NCBI GenBank assembly: GCA_030374805.1
Contig: JARGSG010000241.1
Location: 310,001 to 374,000 of the forward strand
Origin: Gracilaria gracilis
Lineage: Eukaryota; Rhodophyta; Florideophyceae; Gracilariales; Gracilariaceae
Length of the DNA: 64,000 nucleotides
Direction of reading: 5' to 3'
Positions 52,701-64,000 of the stretch are shown piece after piece (position 1 is the first letter of the stretch; each line of letters opens with the position of its first letter). The notes beneath the pieces were generated by a model. It was not told the DNA's origin. It did no database searches and saw only the letters and a list, made by a program, of their open reading frames with translations. The translations under genes and the position numbers were made by a program.

Positions 52701-55700
52701 TGATGGGCGATATGCTTGCCTGTTTTGGGGTTTGTTTGGGGTTTGTTTTCAACCGATTAATGTGGCTGCAGTGGCGATTGCTGTGGTTGCAAGGTTTTGT
52801 GCCCTGGAAGGGTTTGCTGGGGATGGAAAGAGATTGGCGTGTATACAACATACTGAATGGGAATTAGCATAATTGGATTGGTTGATAATCACTGATGGGG
52901 TACGTGAAGGTAGCCATGATAGTATTTGGGGGGCTTGTGGTCAGGGTTGTTTGCATTGTGGTTTTGGTGGTGGCTTGAGCGGGTTATGGTTTCCAATGAC
53001 CCACTGAACGATTTGGTAGGGTTTCGATAGTGTATATCTACACATAAAGTGTGTTTCCGACTGTCATGAAATCAAGGGTGCTAGATTTTGGCTCTAGAAG
53101 GCAATGGAAGCCAATTGGAAAGTACAGCGATTTTTGTGCTGTTCATGTAGTAGATTTTGTTAGTAGTAATTGACATGACGTGTTGCGGTTTTTGGCGAGA
53201 TGTTTGAGGAGAATGTGGGAAGAGTGTGGGAGGGATCTGAGAGTGAAGATTGCGTTTTGTGTAATTGAAAATGCAAAAAAGTAATTGAAAAAAGCGAGAA
53301 GTACGTTGAAGGGGGTATAACGGTAGAAAATGGGAATGGGAGACGGTCAGAGAGTAAAAAAACAGGTATCAGAGGTGTAGGGAAGACGGTATTTTCAGTT
53401 TTGAGCAGAAAGGAGGTGAAAAACATTCATAGTGGAAAGAATTTGGGTTTTATTTTGACTAGGGGTTCATAGGTGGAGGTCAGACGAGAAGCCGAAGTGA
53501 TGGGCGATATGCTTGCCTGTTTTGGGGTTTGTTTGGGGTTTGTTTTCAACCGATTAATGTGGCTGCAGTGGCGATTGCTGTGGTTGCAAGGTTTTGTGCC
53601 CTGGAAGGGTTTGCTGGGGATGGAAAGAGATTGGCGTGTATAGAACATACTGAATGGGAATTAGCATAATTGGATTGGTTGATAATCACTGATGGGGTAC
53701 GTGAAGGTAGCCATGATAGTATTTGGGGGGCTTGTGGTCAGGGTTGTTTGCATTGTGGTTTTGGTGGTGGCTTGTGCGGGTTATGGTTTCCAATGACCCA
53801 CTGAACGATTTGGTAGGGTTTCGATAGTGTATATCTACACATAAAGTGTGTTTCCGACTGTCATGAAATCAAGGGTGCTAGATTTTGGCTCTAGAAGGCA
53901 ATGGAAGCCAATTGGAAAGTACAGCGATTTTTGTGCTGTTCATGTAGTAGATTTTGTTAGTAGTAATTGACATGACGTGTTGCGGTTTTTGGCGAGATGT
54001 TTGAGGAGAATGTGGGAAGAGTGTGGGAGGGATCTGAGAGTGAAGATTGCGTTTTGTGTAATTGAAAATGCAAAAAAGTAATTGAAAAAAGCGAGAAGTA
54101 CGTTGAAGGGGGTATAACGGTAGAAAATGGGAATGGGAGACGGTCAGAGAGTAAAAAAACAGGTATCAGAGGTGTAGGGAAGACGGTATTTTCAGTTTTG
54201 AGCAGAAAGGAGGTGAAAAACATTCATAGTGGAAAGAATTTGGGTTTTATTTTGACTAGGGGTTCATAGGTGGAGGTCAGACGAGAAGCCGAAGTGATGG
54301 GCGATATGCTTGCCTGTTTTGGGGTTTGTTTGGGGTTTGTTTTCAACCGATTAATGTGGCTGCAGTGGCGATTGCTGTGGTTGCAAGGTTTTGTGCCCTG
54401 GAAGGGTTTGCTGGGGATGGAAAGAGATTGGCGTGTATAGAACATACTGAATGGGAATTAGCATAATTGGATTGGTTGATAATCACTGATGGGGTACGTG
54501 AAGGTAGCCATGATAGTATTTGGGGGGCTTGTGGTCAGGGTTGTTTGCATTGTGGTTTTGGTGGTGGCTTGTGCGGGTTATGGTTTCCAATGACCCACTG
54601 AACGATTTGGTAGGGTTTCGATAGTGTATATCTACACATAAAGTGTGTTTCCGACTGTCATGAAATCAAGGGTGCTAGATTTTGGCTCTAGAAGGCAATG
54701 GAAGCCAATTGGAAAGTACAGCGATTTTTGTGCTGTTCATGTAGTAGATTTTGTTAGTAGTAATTGACATGACGTGTTGCGGTTTTTGGCGAGATGTTTG
54801 AGGAGAATGTGGGAAGAGTGTGGGAGGGATCTGAGAGTGAAGATTGCGTTTTGTGTAATTGAAAATGCAAAAAAGTAATTGAAAAAAGCGAGAAGTACGT
54901 TGAAGGGGGTATAACGGTAGAAAATGGGAATGGGAGACGGTCAGAGAGTAAAAAAACAGGTATCAGAGGTGTAGGGAAGACGGTATTTTCAGTTTTGAGC
55001 AGAAAGGAGGTGAAAAACATTCATAGTGGAAAGAATTTGGGTTTTATTTTGACTAGGGGTTCATAGGTGGAGGTCAGACGAGAAGCCGAAGTGATGGGCG
55101 ATATGCTTGCCTGTTTTGGGGTTTGTTTGGGGTTTGTTTTCAACCGATTAATGTGGCTGCAGTGGCGATTGCTGTGGTTGCAAGGTTTTGTGCCCTGGAA
55201 GGGTTTGCTGGGGATGGAAAGAGATTGGCGTGTATACAACATACTGAATGGGAATTAGCATAATTGGATTGGTTGATAATCACTGATGGGGTACGTGAAG
55301 GTAGCCATGATAGTATTTGGGGGGCTTGTGGTCAGGGTTGTTTGCATTGTGGTTTTGGTGGTGGCTTGAGCGGGTTATGGTTTCCAATGACCCACTGAAC
55401 GATTTGGTAGGGTTTCGATAGTGTATATCTACACATAAAGTGTGTTTCCGACTGTCATGAAATCAAGGGTGCTAGATTTTGGCTCTAGAAGGCAATGGAA
55501 GCCAATTGGAAAGTACAGCGATTTTTGTGCTGTTCATGTAGTAGATTTTGTTAGTAGTAATTGACATGACGTGTTGCGGTTTTTGGCGAGATGTTTGAGG
55601 AGAATGTGGGAAGAGTGTGGGAGGGATCTGAGAGTGAAGATTGCGTTTTGTGTAATTGAAAATGCAAAAAAGTAATTGAAAAAAGCGAGAAGTACGTTGA

Positions 55701-58700
55701 AGGGGGTATAACGGTAGAAAATGGGAATGGGAGACGGTCAGAGAGTAAAAAAACAGGTATCAGAGGTGTAGGGAAGACGGTATTTTCAGTTTTGAGCAGA
55801 AAGGAGGTGAAAAACATTCATAGTGGAAAGAATTTGGGTTTTATTTTGACTAGGGGTTCATAGGTGGAGGTCAGACGAGAAGCCGAAGTGATGGGCGATA
55901 TGCTTGCCTGTTTTGGGGTTTGTTTGGGGTTTGTTTTCAACCGATTAATGTGGCTGCAGTGGCGATTGCTGTGGTTGCAAGGTTTTGTGCCCTGGAAGGG
56001 TTTGCTGGGGATGGAAAGAGATTGGCGTGTATAGAACATACTGAATGGGAATTAGCATAATTGGATTGGTTGATAATCACTGATGGGGTACGTGAAGGTA
56101 GCCATGATAGTATTTGGGGGGCTTGTGGTCAGGGTTGTTTGCATTGTGGTTTTGGTGGTGGCTTGTGCGGGTTATGGTTTCCAATGACCCACTGAACGAT
56201 TTGGTAGGGTTTCGATAGTGTATATCTACACATAAAGTGTGTTTCCGACTGTCATGAAATCAAGGGTGCTAGATTTTGGCTCTAGAAGGCAATGGAAGCC
56301 AATTGGAAAGTACAGCGATTTTTGTGCTGTTCATGTAGTAGATTTTGTTAGTAGTAATTGACATGACGTGTTGCGGTTTTTGGCGAGATGTTTGAGGAGA
56401 ATGTGGGAAGAGTGTGGGAGGGATCTGAGAGTGAAGATTGCGTTTTGTGTAATTGAAAATGCAAAAAAGTAATTGAAAAAAGCGAGAAGTACGTTGAAGG
56501 GGGTATAACGGTAGAAAATGGGAATGGGAGACGGTCAGAGAGTAAAAAAACAGGTATCAGAGGTGTAGGGAAGACGGTATTTTCAGTTTTGAGCAGAAAG
56601 GAGGTGAAAAACATTCATAGTGGAAAGAATTTGGGTTTTATTTTGACTAGGGGTTCATAGGTGGAGGTCAGACGAGAAGCCGAAGTGATGGGCGATATGC
56701 TTGCCTGTTTTGGGGTTTGTTTGGGGTTTGTTTTCAACCGATTAATGTGGCTGCAGTGGCGATTGCTGTGGTTGCAAGGTTTTGTGCCCTGGAAGGGTTT
56801 GCTGGGGATGGAAAGAGATTGGCGTGTATACAACATACTGAATGGGAATTAGCATAATTGGATTGGTTGATAATCACTGATGGGGTACGTGAAGGTAGCC
56901 ATGATAGTATTTGGGGGGCTTGTGGTCAGGGTTGTTTGCATTGTGGTTTTGGTGGTGGCTTGAGCGGGTTATGGTTTCCAATGACCCACTGAACGATTTG
57001 GTAGGGTTTCGATAGTGTATATCTACACATAAAGTGTGTTTCCGACTGTCATGAAATCAAGGGTGCTAGATTTTGGCTCTAGAAGGCAATGGAAGCCAAT
57101 TGGAAAGTACAGCGATTTTTGTGCTGTTCATGTAGTAGATTTTGTTAGTAGTAATTGACATGACGTGTTGCGGTTTTTGGCGAGATGTTTGAGGAGAATG
57201 TGGGAAGAGTGTGGGAGGGATCTGAGAGTGAAGATTGCGTTTTGTGTAATTGAAAATGCAAAAAAGTAATTGAAAAAAGCGAGAAGTACGTTGAAGGGGG
57301 TATAACGGTAGAAAATGGGAATGGGAGACGGTCAGAGAGTAAAAAAACAGGTATCAGAGGTGTAGGGAAGACGGTATTTTCAGTTTTGAGCAGAAAGGAG
57401 GTGAAAAACATTCATAGTGGAAAGAATTTGGGTTTTATTTTGACTAGGGGTTCATAGGTGGAGGTCAGACGAGAAGCCGAAGTGATGGGCGATATGCTTG
57501 CCTGTTTTGGGGTTTGTTTGGGGTTTGTTTTCAACCGATTAATGTGGCTGCAGTGGCGATTGCTGTGGTTGCAAGGTTTTGTGCCCTGGAAGGGTTTGCT
57601 GGGGATGGAAAGAGATTGGCGTGTATAGAACATACTGAATGGGAATTAGCATAATTGGATTGGTTGATAATCACTGATGGGGTACGTGAAGGTAGCCATG
57701 ATAGTATTTGGGGGGCTTGTGGTCAGGGTTGTTTGCATTGTGGTTTTGGTGGTGGCTTGTGCGGGTTATGGTTTCCAATGACCCACTGAACGATTTGGTA
57801 GGGTTTCGATAGTGTATATCTACACATAAAGTGTGTTTCCGACTGTCATGAAATCAAGGGTGCTAGATTTTGGCTCTAGAAGGCAATGGAAGCCAATTGG
57901 AAAGTACAGCGATTTTTGTGCTGTTCATGTAGTAGATTTTGTTAGTAGTAATTGACATGACGTGTTGCGGTTTTTGGCGAGATGTTTGAGGAGAATGTGG
58001 GAAGAGTGTGGGAGGGATCTGAGAGTGAAGATTGCGTTTTGTGTAATTGAAAATGCAAAAAAAGTAATTGAAAAAAGCGAGAAGTACGTTGAAGGGGGTA
58101 TAACGGTAGAAAATGGGAATGGGAGACGGTCAGAGAGTAAAAAAACAGGTATCAGAGGTGTAGGGAAGACGGTATTTTCAGTTTTGAGCAGAAAGGAGGT
58201 GAAAAACATTCATAGTGGAAAGAATTTGGGTTTTATTTTGACTAGGGGTTCATAGGTGGAGGTCAGACGAGAAGCCGAAGTGATGGGCGATATGCTTGCC
58301 TGTTTTGGGGTTTGTTTGGGGTTTGTTTTCAACCGATTAATGTGGCTGCAGTGGCGATTGCTGTGGTTGCAAGGTTTTGTGCCCTGGAAGGGTTTGCTGG
58401 GGATGGAAAGAGATTGGCGTGTATACAACATACTGAATGGGAATTAGCATAATTGGATTGGTTGATAATCACTGATGGGGTACGTGAAGGTAGCCATGAT
58501 AGTATTTGGGGGGCTTGTGGTCAGGGTTGTTTGCATTGTGGTTTTGGTGGTGGCTTGAGCGGGTTATGGTTTCCAATGACCCACTGAACGATTTGGTAGG
58601 GTTTCGATAGTGTATATCTACACATAAAGTGTGTTTCCGACTGTCATGAAATCAAGGGTGCTAGATTTTGGCTCTAGAAGGCAATGGAAGCCAATTGGAA

Positions 58701-60254
58701 AGTACAGCGATTTTTGTGCTGTTCATGTAGTAGATTTTGTTAGTAGTAATTGACATGACGTGTTGCGGTTTTTGGCGAGATGTTTGAGGAGAATGTGGGA
58801 AGAGTGTGGGAGGGATCTGAGAGTGAAGATTGCGTTTTGTGTAATTGAAAATGCAAAAAAGTAATTGAAAAAAGCGAGAAGTACGTTGAAGGGGGTATAA
58901 CGGTAGAAAATGGGAATGGGAGACGGTCAGAGAGTAAAAAAACAGGTATCAGAGGTGTAGGGAAGACGGTATTTTCAGTTTTGAGCAGAAAGGAGGTGAA
59001 AAACATTCATAGTGGAAAGAATTTGGGTTTTATTTTGACTAGGGGTTCATAGGTGGAGGTCAGACGAGAAGCCGAAGTGATGGGCGATATGCTTGCCTGT
59101 TTTGGGGTTTGTTTGGGGTTTGTTTTCAACCGATTAATGTGGCTGCAGTGGCGATTGCTGTGGTTGCAAGGTTTTGTGCCCTGGAAGGGTTTGCTGGGGA
59201 TGGAAAGAGATTGGCGTGTATAGAACATACTGAATGGGAATTAGCATAATTGGATTGGTTGATAATCACTGATGGGGTACGTGAAGGTAGCCATGATAGT
59301 ATTTGGGGGGCTTGTGGTCAGGGTTGTTTGCATTGTGGTTTTGGTGGTGGCTTGTGCGGGTTATGGTTTCCAATGACCCACTGAACGATTTGGTAGGGTT
59401 TCGATAGTGTATATCTACACATAAAGTGTGTTTCCGACTGTCATGAAATCAAGGGTGCTAGATTTTGGCTCTAGAAGGCAATGGAAGCCAATTGGAAAGT
59501 ACAGCGATTTTTGTGCTGTTCATGTAGTAGATTTTGTTAGTAGTAATTGACATGACGTGTTGCGGTTTTTGGCGAGATGTTTGAGGAGAATGTGGGAAGA
59601 GTGTGGGAGGGATCTGAGAGTGAAGATTGCGTTTTGTGTAATTGAAAATGCAAAAAAGTAATTGAAAAAAGCGAGAAGTACGTTGAAGGGGGTATAACGG
59701 TAGAAAATGGGAATGGGAGACGGTCAGAGAGTAAAAAAACAGGTATCAGAGGTGTAGGGAAGACGGTATTTTCAGTTTTGAGCAGAAAGGAGGTGAAAAA
59801 CATTCATAGTGGAAAGAATTTGGGTTTTATTTTGACTAGGGGTTCATAGGTGGAGGTCAGACGAGAAGCCGAAGTGATGGGCGATATGCTTGCCTGTTTT
59901 GGGGTTTGTTTGGGGTTTGTTTTCAACCGATTAATGTGGCTGCAGTGGCGATTGCTGTGGTTGCAAGGTTTTGTGCCCTGGAAGGGTTTGCTGGGGATGG
60001 AAAGAGATTGGCGTGTATACAACATACTGAATGGGAATTAGCATAATTGGATTGGTTGATAATCACTGATGGGGTACGTGAAGGTAGCCATGATAGTATT
60101 TGGGGGGCTTGTGGTCAGGGTTGTTTGCATTGTGGTTTTGGTGGTGGCTTGAGCGGGTTATGGTTTCCAATGACCCACTGAACGATTTGGTAGGGTTTCG
60201 ATAGTGTATATCTACACATAAAGTGTGTTTCCGACTGTCATGAAATCAAGGGTG

Positions 60255-63200
60255 CTAGATTTTGGCTCTAGAAGGCAATGGAAGCCAATTGGAAAGTACA
60301 GCGATTTTTGTGCTGTTCATGTAGTAGATTTTGTTAGTAGTAATTGACATGACGTGTTGCGGTTTTTGGCGAGATGTTTGAGGAGAATGTGGGAAGAGTG
60401 TGGGAGGGATCTGAGAGTGAAGATTGCGTTTTGTGTAATTGAAAATGCAAAAAAGTAATTGAAAAAAGCGAGAAGTACGTTGAAGGGGGTATAACGGTAG
60501 AAAATGGGAATGGGAGACGGTCAGAGAGTAAAAAAACAGGTATCAGAGGTGTAGGGAAGACGGTATTTTCAGTTTTGAGCAGAAAGGAGGTGAAAAACAT
60601 TCATAGTGGAAAGAATTTGGGTTTTATTTTGACTAGGGGTTCATAGGTGGAGGTCAGACGAGAAGCCGAAGTGATGGGCGATATGCTTGCCTGTTTTGGG
60701 GTTTGTTTGGGGTTTGTTTTCAACCGATTAATGTGGCTGCAGTGGCGATTGCTGTGGTTGCAAGGTTTTGTGCCCTGGAAGGGTTTGCTGGGGATGGAAA
60801 GAGATTGGCGTGTGTATACAACATACTGAATGGGAATTAGCATAATTGGATTGGTTGATAATCACTGATGGGGTACGTGAAGGTAGCCATGATAGTATTT
60901 GGGGGGCTTGTGGTCAGGGTTGTTTGCATTGTGGTTTTGGTGGTGGCTTGTGCGGGTTATGGTTTCCAATGACCCACTGAACGATTTGGTAGGGTTTCGA
61001 TAGTGTATATCTACACATAAAGTGTGTTTCCGACTGTCATGAAATCAAGGGTGCTAGATTTTGGCTCTAGAAGGCAATGGAAGCCAATTGGAAAGTACAG
61101 CGATTTTTGTGCTGTTCATGTAGTAGATTTTGTTAGTAGTAATTGACATGACGTGTTGCGGTTTTTGGCGAGATGTTTGAGGAGAATGTGGGAAGAGTGT
61201 GGGAGGGATCTGAGAGTGAAGATTGCGTTTTGTGTAATTGAAAATGCAAAAAAGTAATTGAAAAAAGCGAGAAGTACGTTGAAGGGGGTATAACGGTAGA
61301 AAATGGGAATGGGAGACGGTCAGAGAGTAAAAAAACAGGTATCAGAGGTGTAGGGAAGACGGTATTTTCAGTTTTGAGCAGAAAGGAGGTGAAAAACATT
61401 CATAGTGGAAAGAATTTGGGTTTTATTTTGACTAGGGGTTCATAGGTGGAGGTCAGACGAGAAGCCGAAGTGATGGGCGATATGCTTGCCTGTTTTGGGG
61501 TTTGTTTGGGGTTTGTTTTCAACCGATTAATGTGGCTGCAGTGGCGATTGCTGTGGTTGCAAGGTTTTGTGCCCTGGGAGGGTTTGCTGGGGATGGAAAG
61601 AGATTGGCGTGTATAGAACATACTGAATGGGAATTAGCATAATTGGATTGGTTGATAATCACTGATAGGGTACGTGAAGGTAGCCATGATAGTATATGGG
61701 GGGCTTGTGGTCAGGGTTTGTTTGCATTGTGGTTTTGGTGGTGGTATTGTGCGGGTTATGGTTTCCAATGACCCACTGAACGATTTGGTAGGGTTTTCGA
61801 TAGTGTATATCTATACATAAAGTGTGTTTACGAATGTCATGAAAGCTAGGGTGCTAGATTTTGGCTCTAGAAGGCAATGGAAGCCAATTGGAAAGTACAG
61901 CGATTTTTGTGCTGTTCATGTAGTAGATTTTGTTAGTAGTAATTGACATGACGTGTTGCGGTTTTTGGCGAGATGTTTGAGGAGAATGTGGGAAGAGTGT
62001 GGGAGGGATCTGAGAGTGAAGATTGCGTTTTGTGTAATTGAAAATGCAAAAAAGTAATTGAAAAAAGCGAGAAGTACGTTGAAGGGGGTATAACGGTAGA
62101 AAATGGGAATGGGAGACGACCGGAGAGTAAAAAAAACAGGTAGTCAGAGGTGTAGGGAAGACGTGTGCTTTCAGTTTTGAGCAGGAAGGAGGTGAAAAAC
62201 ATTCATAGTGGAAAGAATTTGGGTTTTATTTTGACTAGGGGTTCATAGGTGGAGGTCAGACGAGAGGCCGAAGTGATGGGTGGTATGCTTGCCTGTTTTG
62301 GGGTTTGTTTGGGGTTTGTTTTCAACCGATTAATGTGGCTGCAGTGGCGATTGCTGTGGTTGCAAGGTTTTGTGCCCTGGGAGGGTTTGCTGGGGATGGA
62401 AAGAGATTGGCGTGTATAGAACATACTGAATGGGAATTAGCATAATTGGATTGGTTGATAATCACTGATGGGGTACGTGAAGGTAGCCATGATAGTATTT
62501 GGGGGGCTTGTGGTCAGGGTTTGTTTGCATTGTGGTTTTGGTGGTGGCTTGTGCGGGTTATGGTTTCCAATGACCCACTGAACGATTTGGTAGGGTTTCG
62601 ATAGTGTATATCTAGCACATAAAGTGTGTTTCCGACTGTCATGAAATCAAGGGTGCTAGATTTTGGCTCTAGAAGGCAATGGAAGCCAATTGGAAAGTAC
62701 AGCGATTTTTGTGCTGTTCATGTAGTAGATTTTGTTAGTAGTAATTGACATGACGTGTTGCGGTTTTTGGCGAGATGTTTGAGGAGAATGTGGGAAGAGT
62801 GTGGGAGGGATCTGAGAGTGAAGATTGCGTTTTGTGTAATTGAAAATGCAAAAAAGTAATTGAAAAAGCGAGAAGTACGTTGAAGGGGGTATAACGGTAG
62901 AAAATGGGAATGGGAGACGGTCAGAGAGTAAAAAAACAGGTATCAGAGGTGTAGGGAAGACGGTATTTTCAGTTTTGAGCAGAAAGGAGGTGAAAAACAT
63001 TCATAGTGGAAAGAATTTGGGTTTTATTTTGACTAGGGGTTCATAGGTGGAGGTCAGACGAGAAGCCGAAGTGATGGGCGATATGCTTGCCTGTTTTGGG
63101 GTTTGTTTGGGGTTTGTTTTCAACCGATTAATGTGGCTGCAGTGGCGATTGCTGTGGTTGCAAGGTTTTGTGCCCTGGAAGGGTTTGCTGGGGATGGAAA

Positions 63201-64000
63201 GAGATTGGCGTGTATAGAACATACTGAATGGGAATTAGCATAATTGGATTGGTTGATAATCACTGATGGGGTACGTGAAGGTAGCCATGATAGTATTTGG
63301 GGGGCTTGTGGTCAGGGTTGTTTGCATTGTGGTTTTGGTGGTGGCTTGTGCGGGTTATGGTTTCCAATGACCCACTGAACGATTTGGTAGGGTTTCGATA
63401 GTGTATATCTACACATAAAGTGTGTTTCCGACTGTCATGAAATCAAGGGTGCTAGATTTTGGCTCTAGAAGGCAATGGAAGCCAATTGGAAAGTACAGCG
63501 ATTTTTGTGCTGTTCATGTAGTAGATTTTGTTAGTAGTAATTGACATGACGTGTTGCGGTTTTTGGCGAGATGTTTGAGGAGAATGTGGGAAGAGTGTGG
63601 GAGGGATCTGAGAGTGAAGATTGCGTTTTGTGTAATTGAAAATGCAAAAAAGTAATTGAAAAAAGCGAGAAGTACGTTGAAGGGGGTATAACGGTAGAAA
63701 ATGGGAATGGGAGACGGTCAGAGAGTAAAAAAACAGGTATCAGAGGTGTAGGGAAGACGGTATTTTCAGTTTTTGAGCAGAAAGGAGGTGAAAAACATTC
63801 ATAGTGGAAAGAATTTGGGTTTTATTTTGACTAGGGGTTCATAGGTGGAGGTCAGACGAGAAGCCGAAGTGATGGGCGATATGCTTGCCTGTTTTGGGGT
63901 TTGTTTGGGGTTTGTTTTCAACCGATTAATGTGGCTGCAGTGGCGATTGCTGTGGTTGCAAGGTTTTGTGCCCTGGAAGGGTTTGCTGGGGATGGAAAGA
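60255..64000. repeat. Right part of the satellite with a diverged patch
   Basis: Monomer 33 has TATACAAC with TTGTGCGGG (the flank combination) and a GTGTGTATAC insertion. Monomers 34-35 (about 61,550-62,400) have many substitutions and indels: CCCTGGGAGG, TATATGGGGGG, GGTATTGTGCGG, CTATACATAAAG, GACGACCGGAGAG, GGTGGTATGC. Monomer 36 and the partial 37 return to consensus type alpha. Confidence 0.85.

Larger units (their letters stand above)
45111..60254. repeat. Higher-order repeat block, alternating two monomer types
   Basis: Nineteen monomers (14-32). Type beta has TATACAAC (for example 45669-45676) and TTGAGCGGG (45802-45810). Type alpha has TATAGAAC and TTGTGCGGG. The order is beta-alpha repeated through monomer 21, then beta, beta, alpha, alpha, beta and alternation again to monomer 32. 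The two diagnostic sites, about 130 bp apart, never separate inside the block. This is a dimeric unit of 1594 bp with one out-of-phase interval. Confidence 0.9.
34683..64000. repeat. Satellite array, 797-bp monomer, head to tail
   Basis: Taking the CTAGATTTTGGCTCTAG motif as monomer start, the first is at 34736 and the last at 63452: 36 full monomers plus a partial one cut by the window end, and a 53-bp diverged edge before the first. Spacing is exactly 797 bp for 19 successive monomers (about 43,000-57,400) and 795-803 elsewhere. The sequence is nearly invariant in the centre. No target duplications, LTRs or terminal repeats flank single monomers, so this is tandem satellite, not dispersed transposons. 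Conserved frames of 73 and 88 codons on minus repeat in nearly every monomer but are explained by homogenisation. Confidence 0.98.

Noticed and set aside
45111..60254. CENP-B-box-like motif in the satellite
   Set aside because: The nearest candidate around TTGAGCGGG lacks the TTCG half and the right spacing of the A before CGGG.
34815..63222. Dozens of 60-114-codon ORFs in the satellite as genes
   Set aside because: They are copies of the same chance frames in a homogenised repeat. Indels in flanking monomers disrupt them freely and no motif is present.
34683..64000. CRISPR array
   Set aside because: The unit is 797 bp, without alternating short repeats and unique spacers, and the surroundings are eukaryotic transposons.

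Overview
This window is eukaryotic, repeat-dominated DNA. It holds remnants of chromodomain-bearing and other Ty3/gypsy retrotransposons, a piggyBac-like DNA transposon, an apparently intact PIF/Harbinger transposon, a second DDE_Tnp_4-type transposase relic, a tRNA-derived SINE-like piece, and a large satellite array. There are no operons, ribosome binding sites, rRNA genes or recognisable housekeeping genes. The lineage cannot be fixed from sequence alone. The mix fits an early-diverging fungus, an oomycete, an alga or another protist.

Layout. 1-4106: a diverged tandem duplication (copy A about 500-2166, copy B 2764-4106) carrying an unidentified coding segment. Copy B is cut by a piggyBac-like insertion exactly at a TTAA, and copy A keeps the unoccupied site. 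4107-5258: truncated piggyBac-like element. 5259-6080: an LTR in plus orientation. 6513-18691: a degenerate minus-strand chromovirus with two LTRs, a polypurine tract, gag, protease, RNase H (twice), integrase and chromodomain, but no visible reverse transcriptase. It also has a nested LTR (about 8745-9618) and open frames on the opposite strand. 19052-19669: an intact 205-codon ORF of unknown function. 20692-23440: PIF/Harbinger element with matching 16-bp terminal inverted repeats, a full-length DDE transposase on minus and accessory ORFs on plus, converging on a GC-rich hairpin. 24806-24878: tRNA-like sequence with A and B boxes. 25040-28903 and 31411-34685: two more decayed Ty3/gypsy elements on plus. 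Between them is a decayed DDE transposase on minus (29739-30599).

34683-64000: a head-to-tail satellite with a 797-bp monomer, 36 full copies plus a partial one, running off the window. Two linked sequence variants alternate along 45111-60254, giving a dimeric higher-order repeat of about 1594 bp with one slip and one compensating slip. Length and sequence are nearly invariant in the middle of the array and less so toward its left edge and near 61.5-62.5 kb. A third variant combination occurs only outside the alternating block.

Taken together this looks like pericentromeric or other heterochromatin: a graveyard of transposons, one of them a chromodomain element, abutting a homogenised higher-order satellite. 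The satellite, as a candidate centromere or large heterochromatic block, is the most interesting object here. The Harbinger element is the only transposon that looks capable of activity. Most other coding sequence is broken by stops, frameshifts or substituted catalytic residues.
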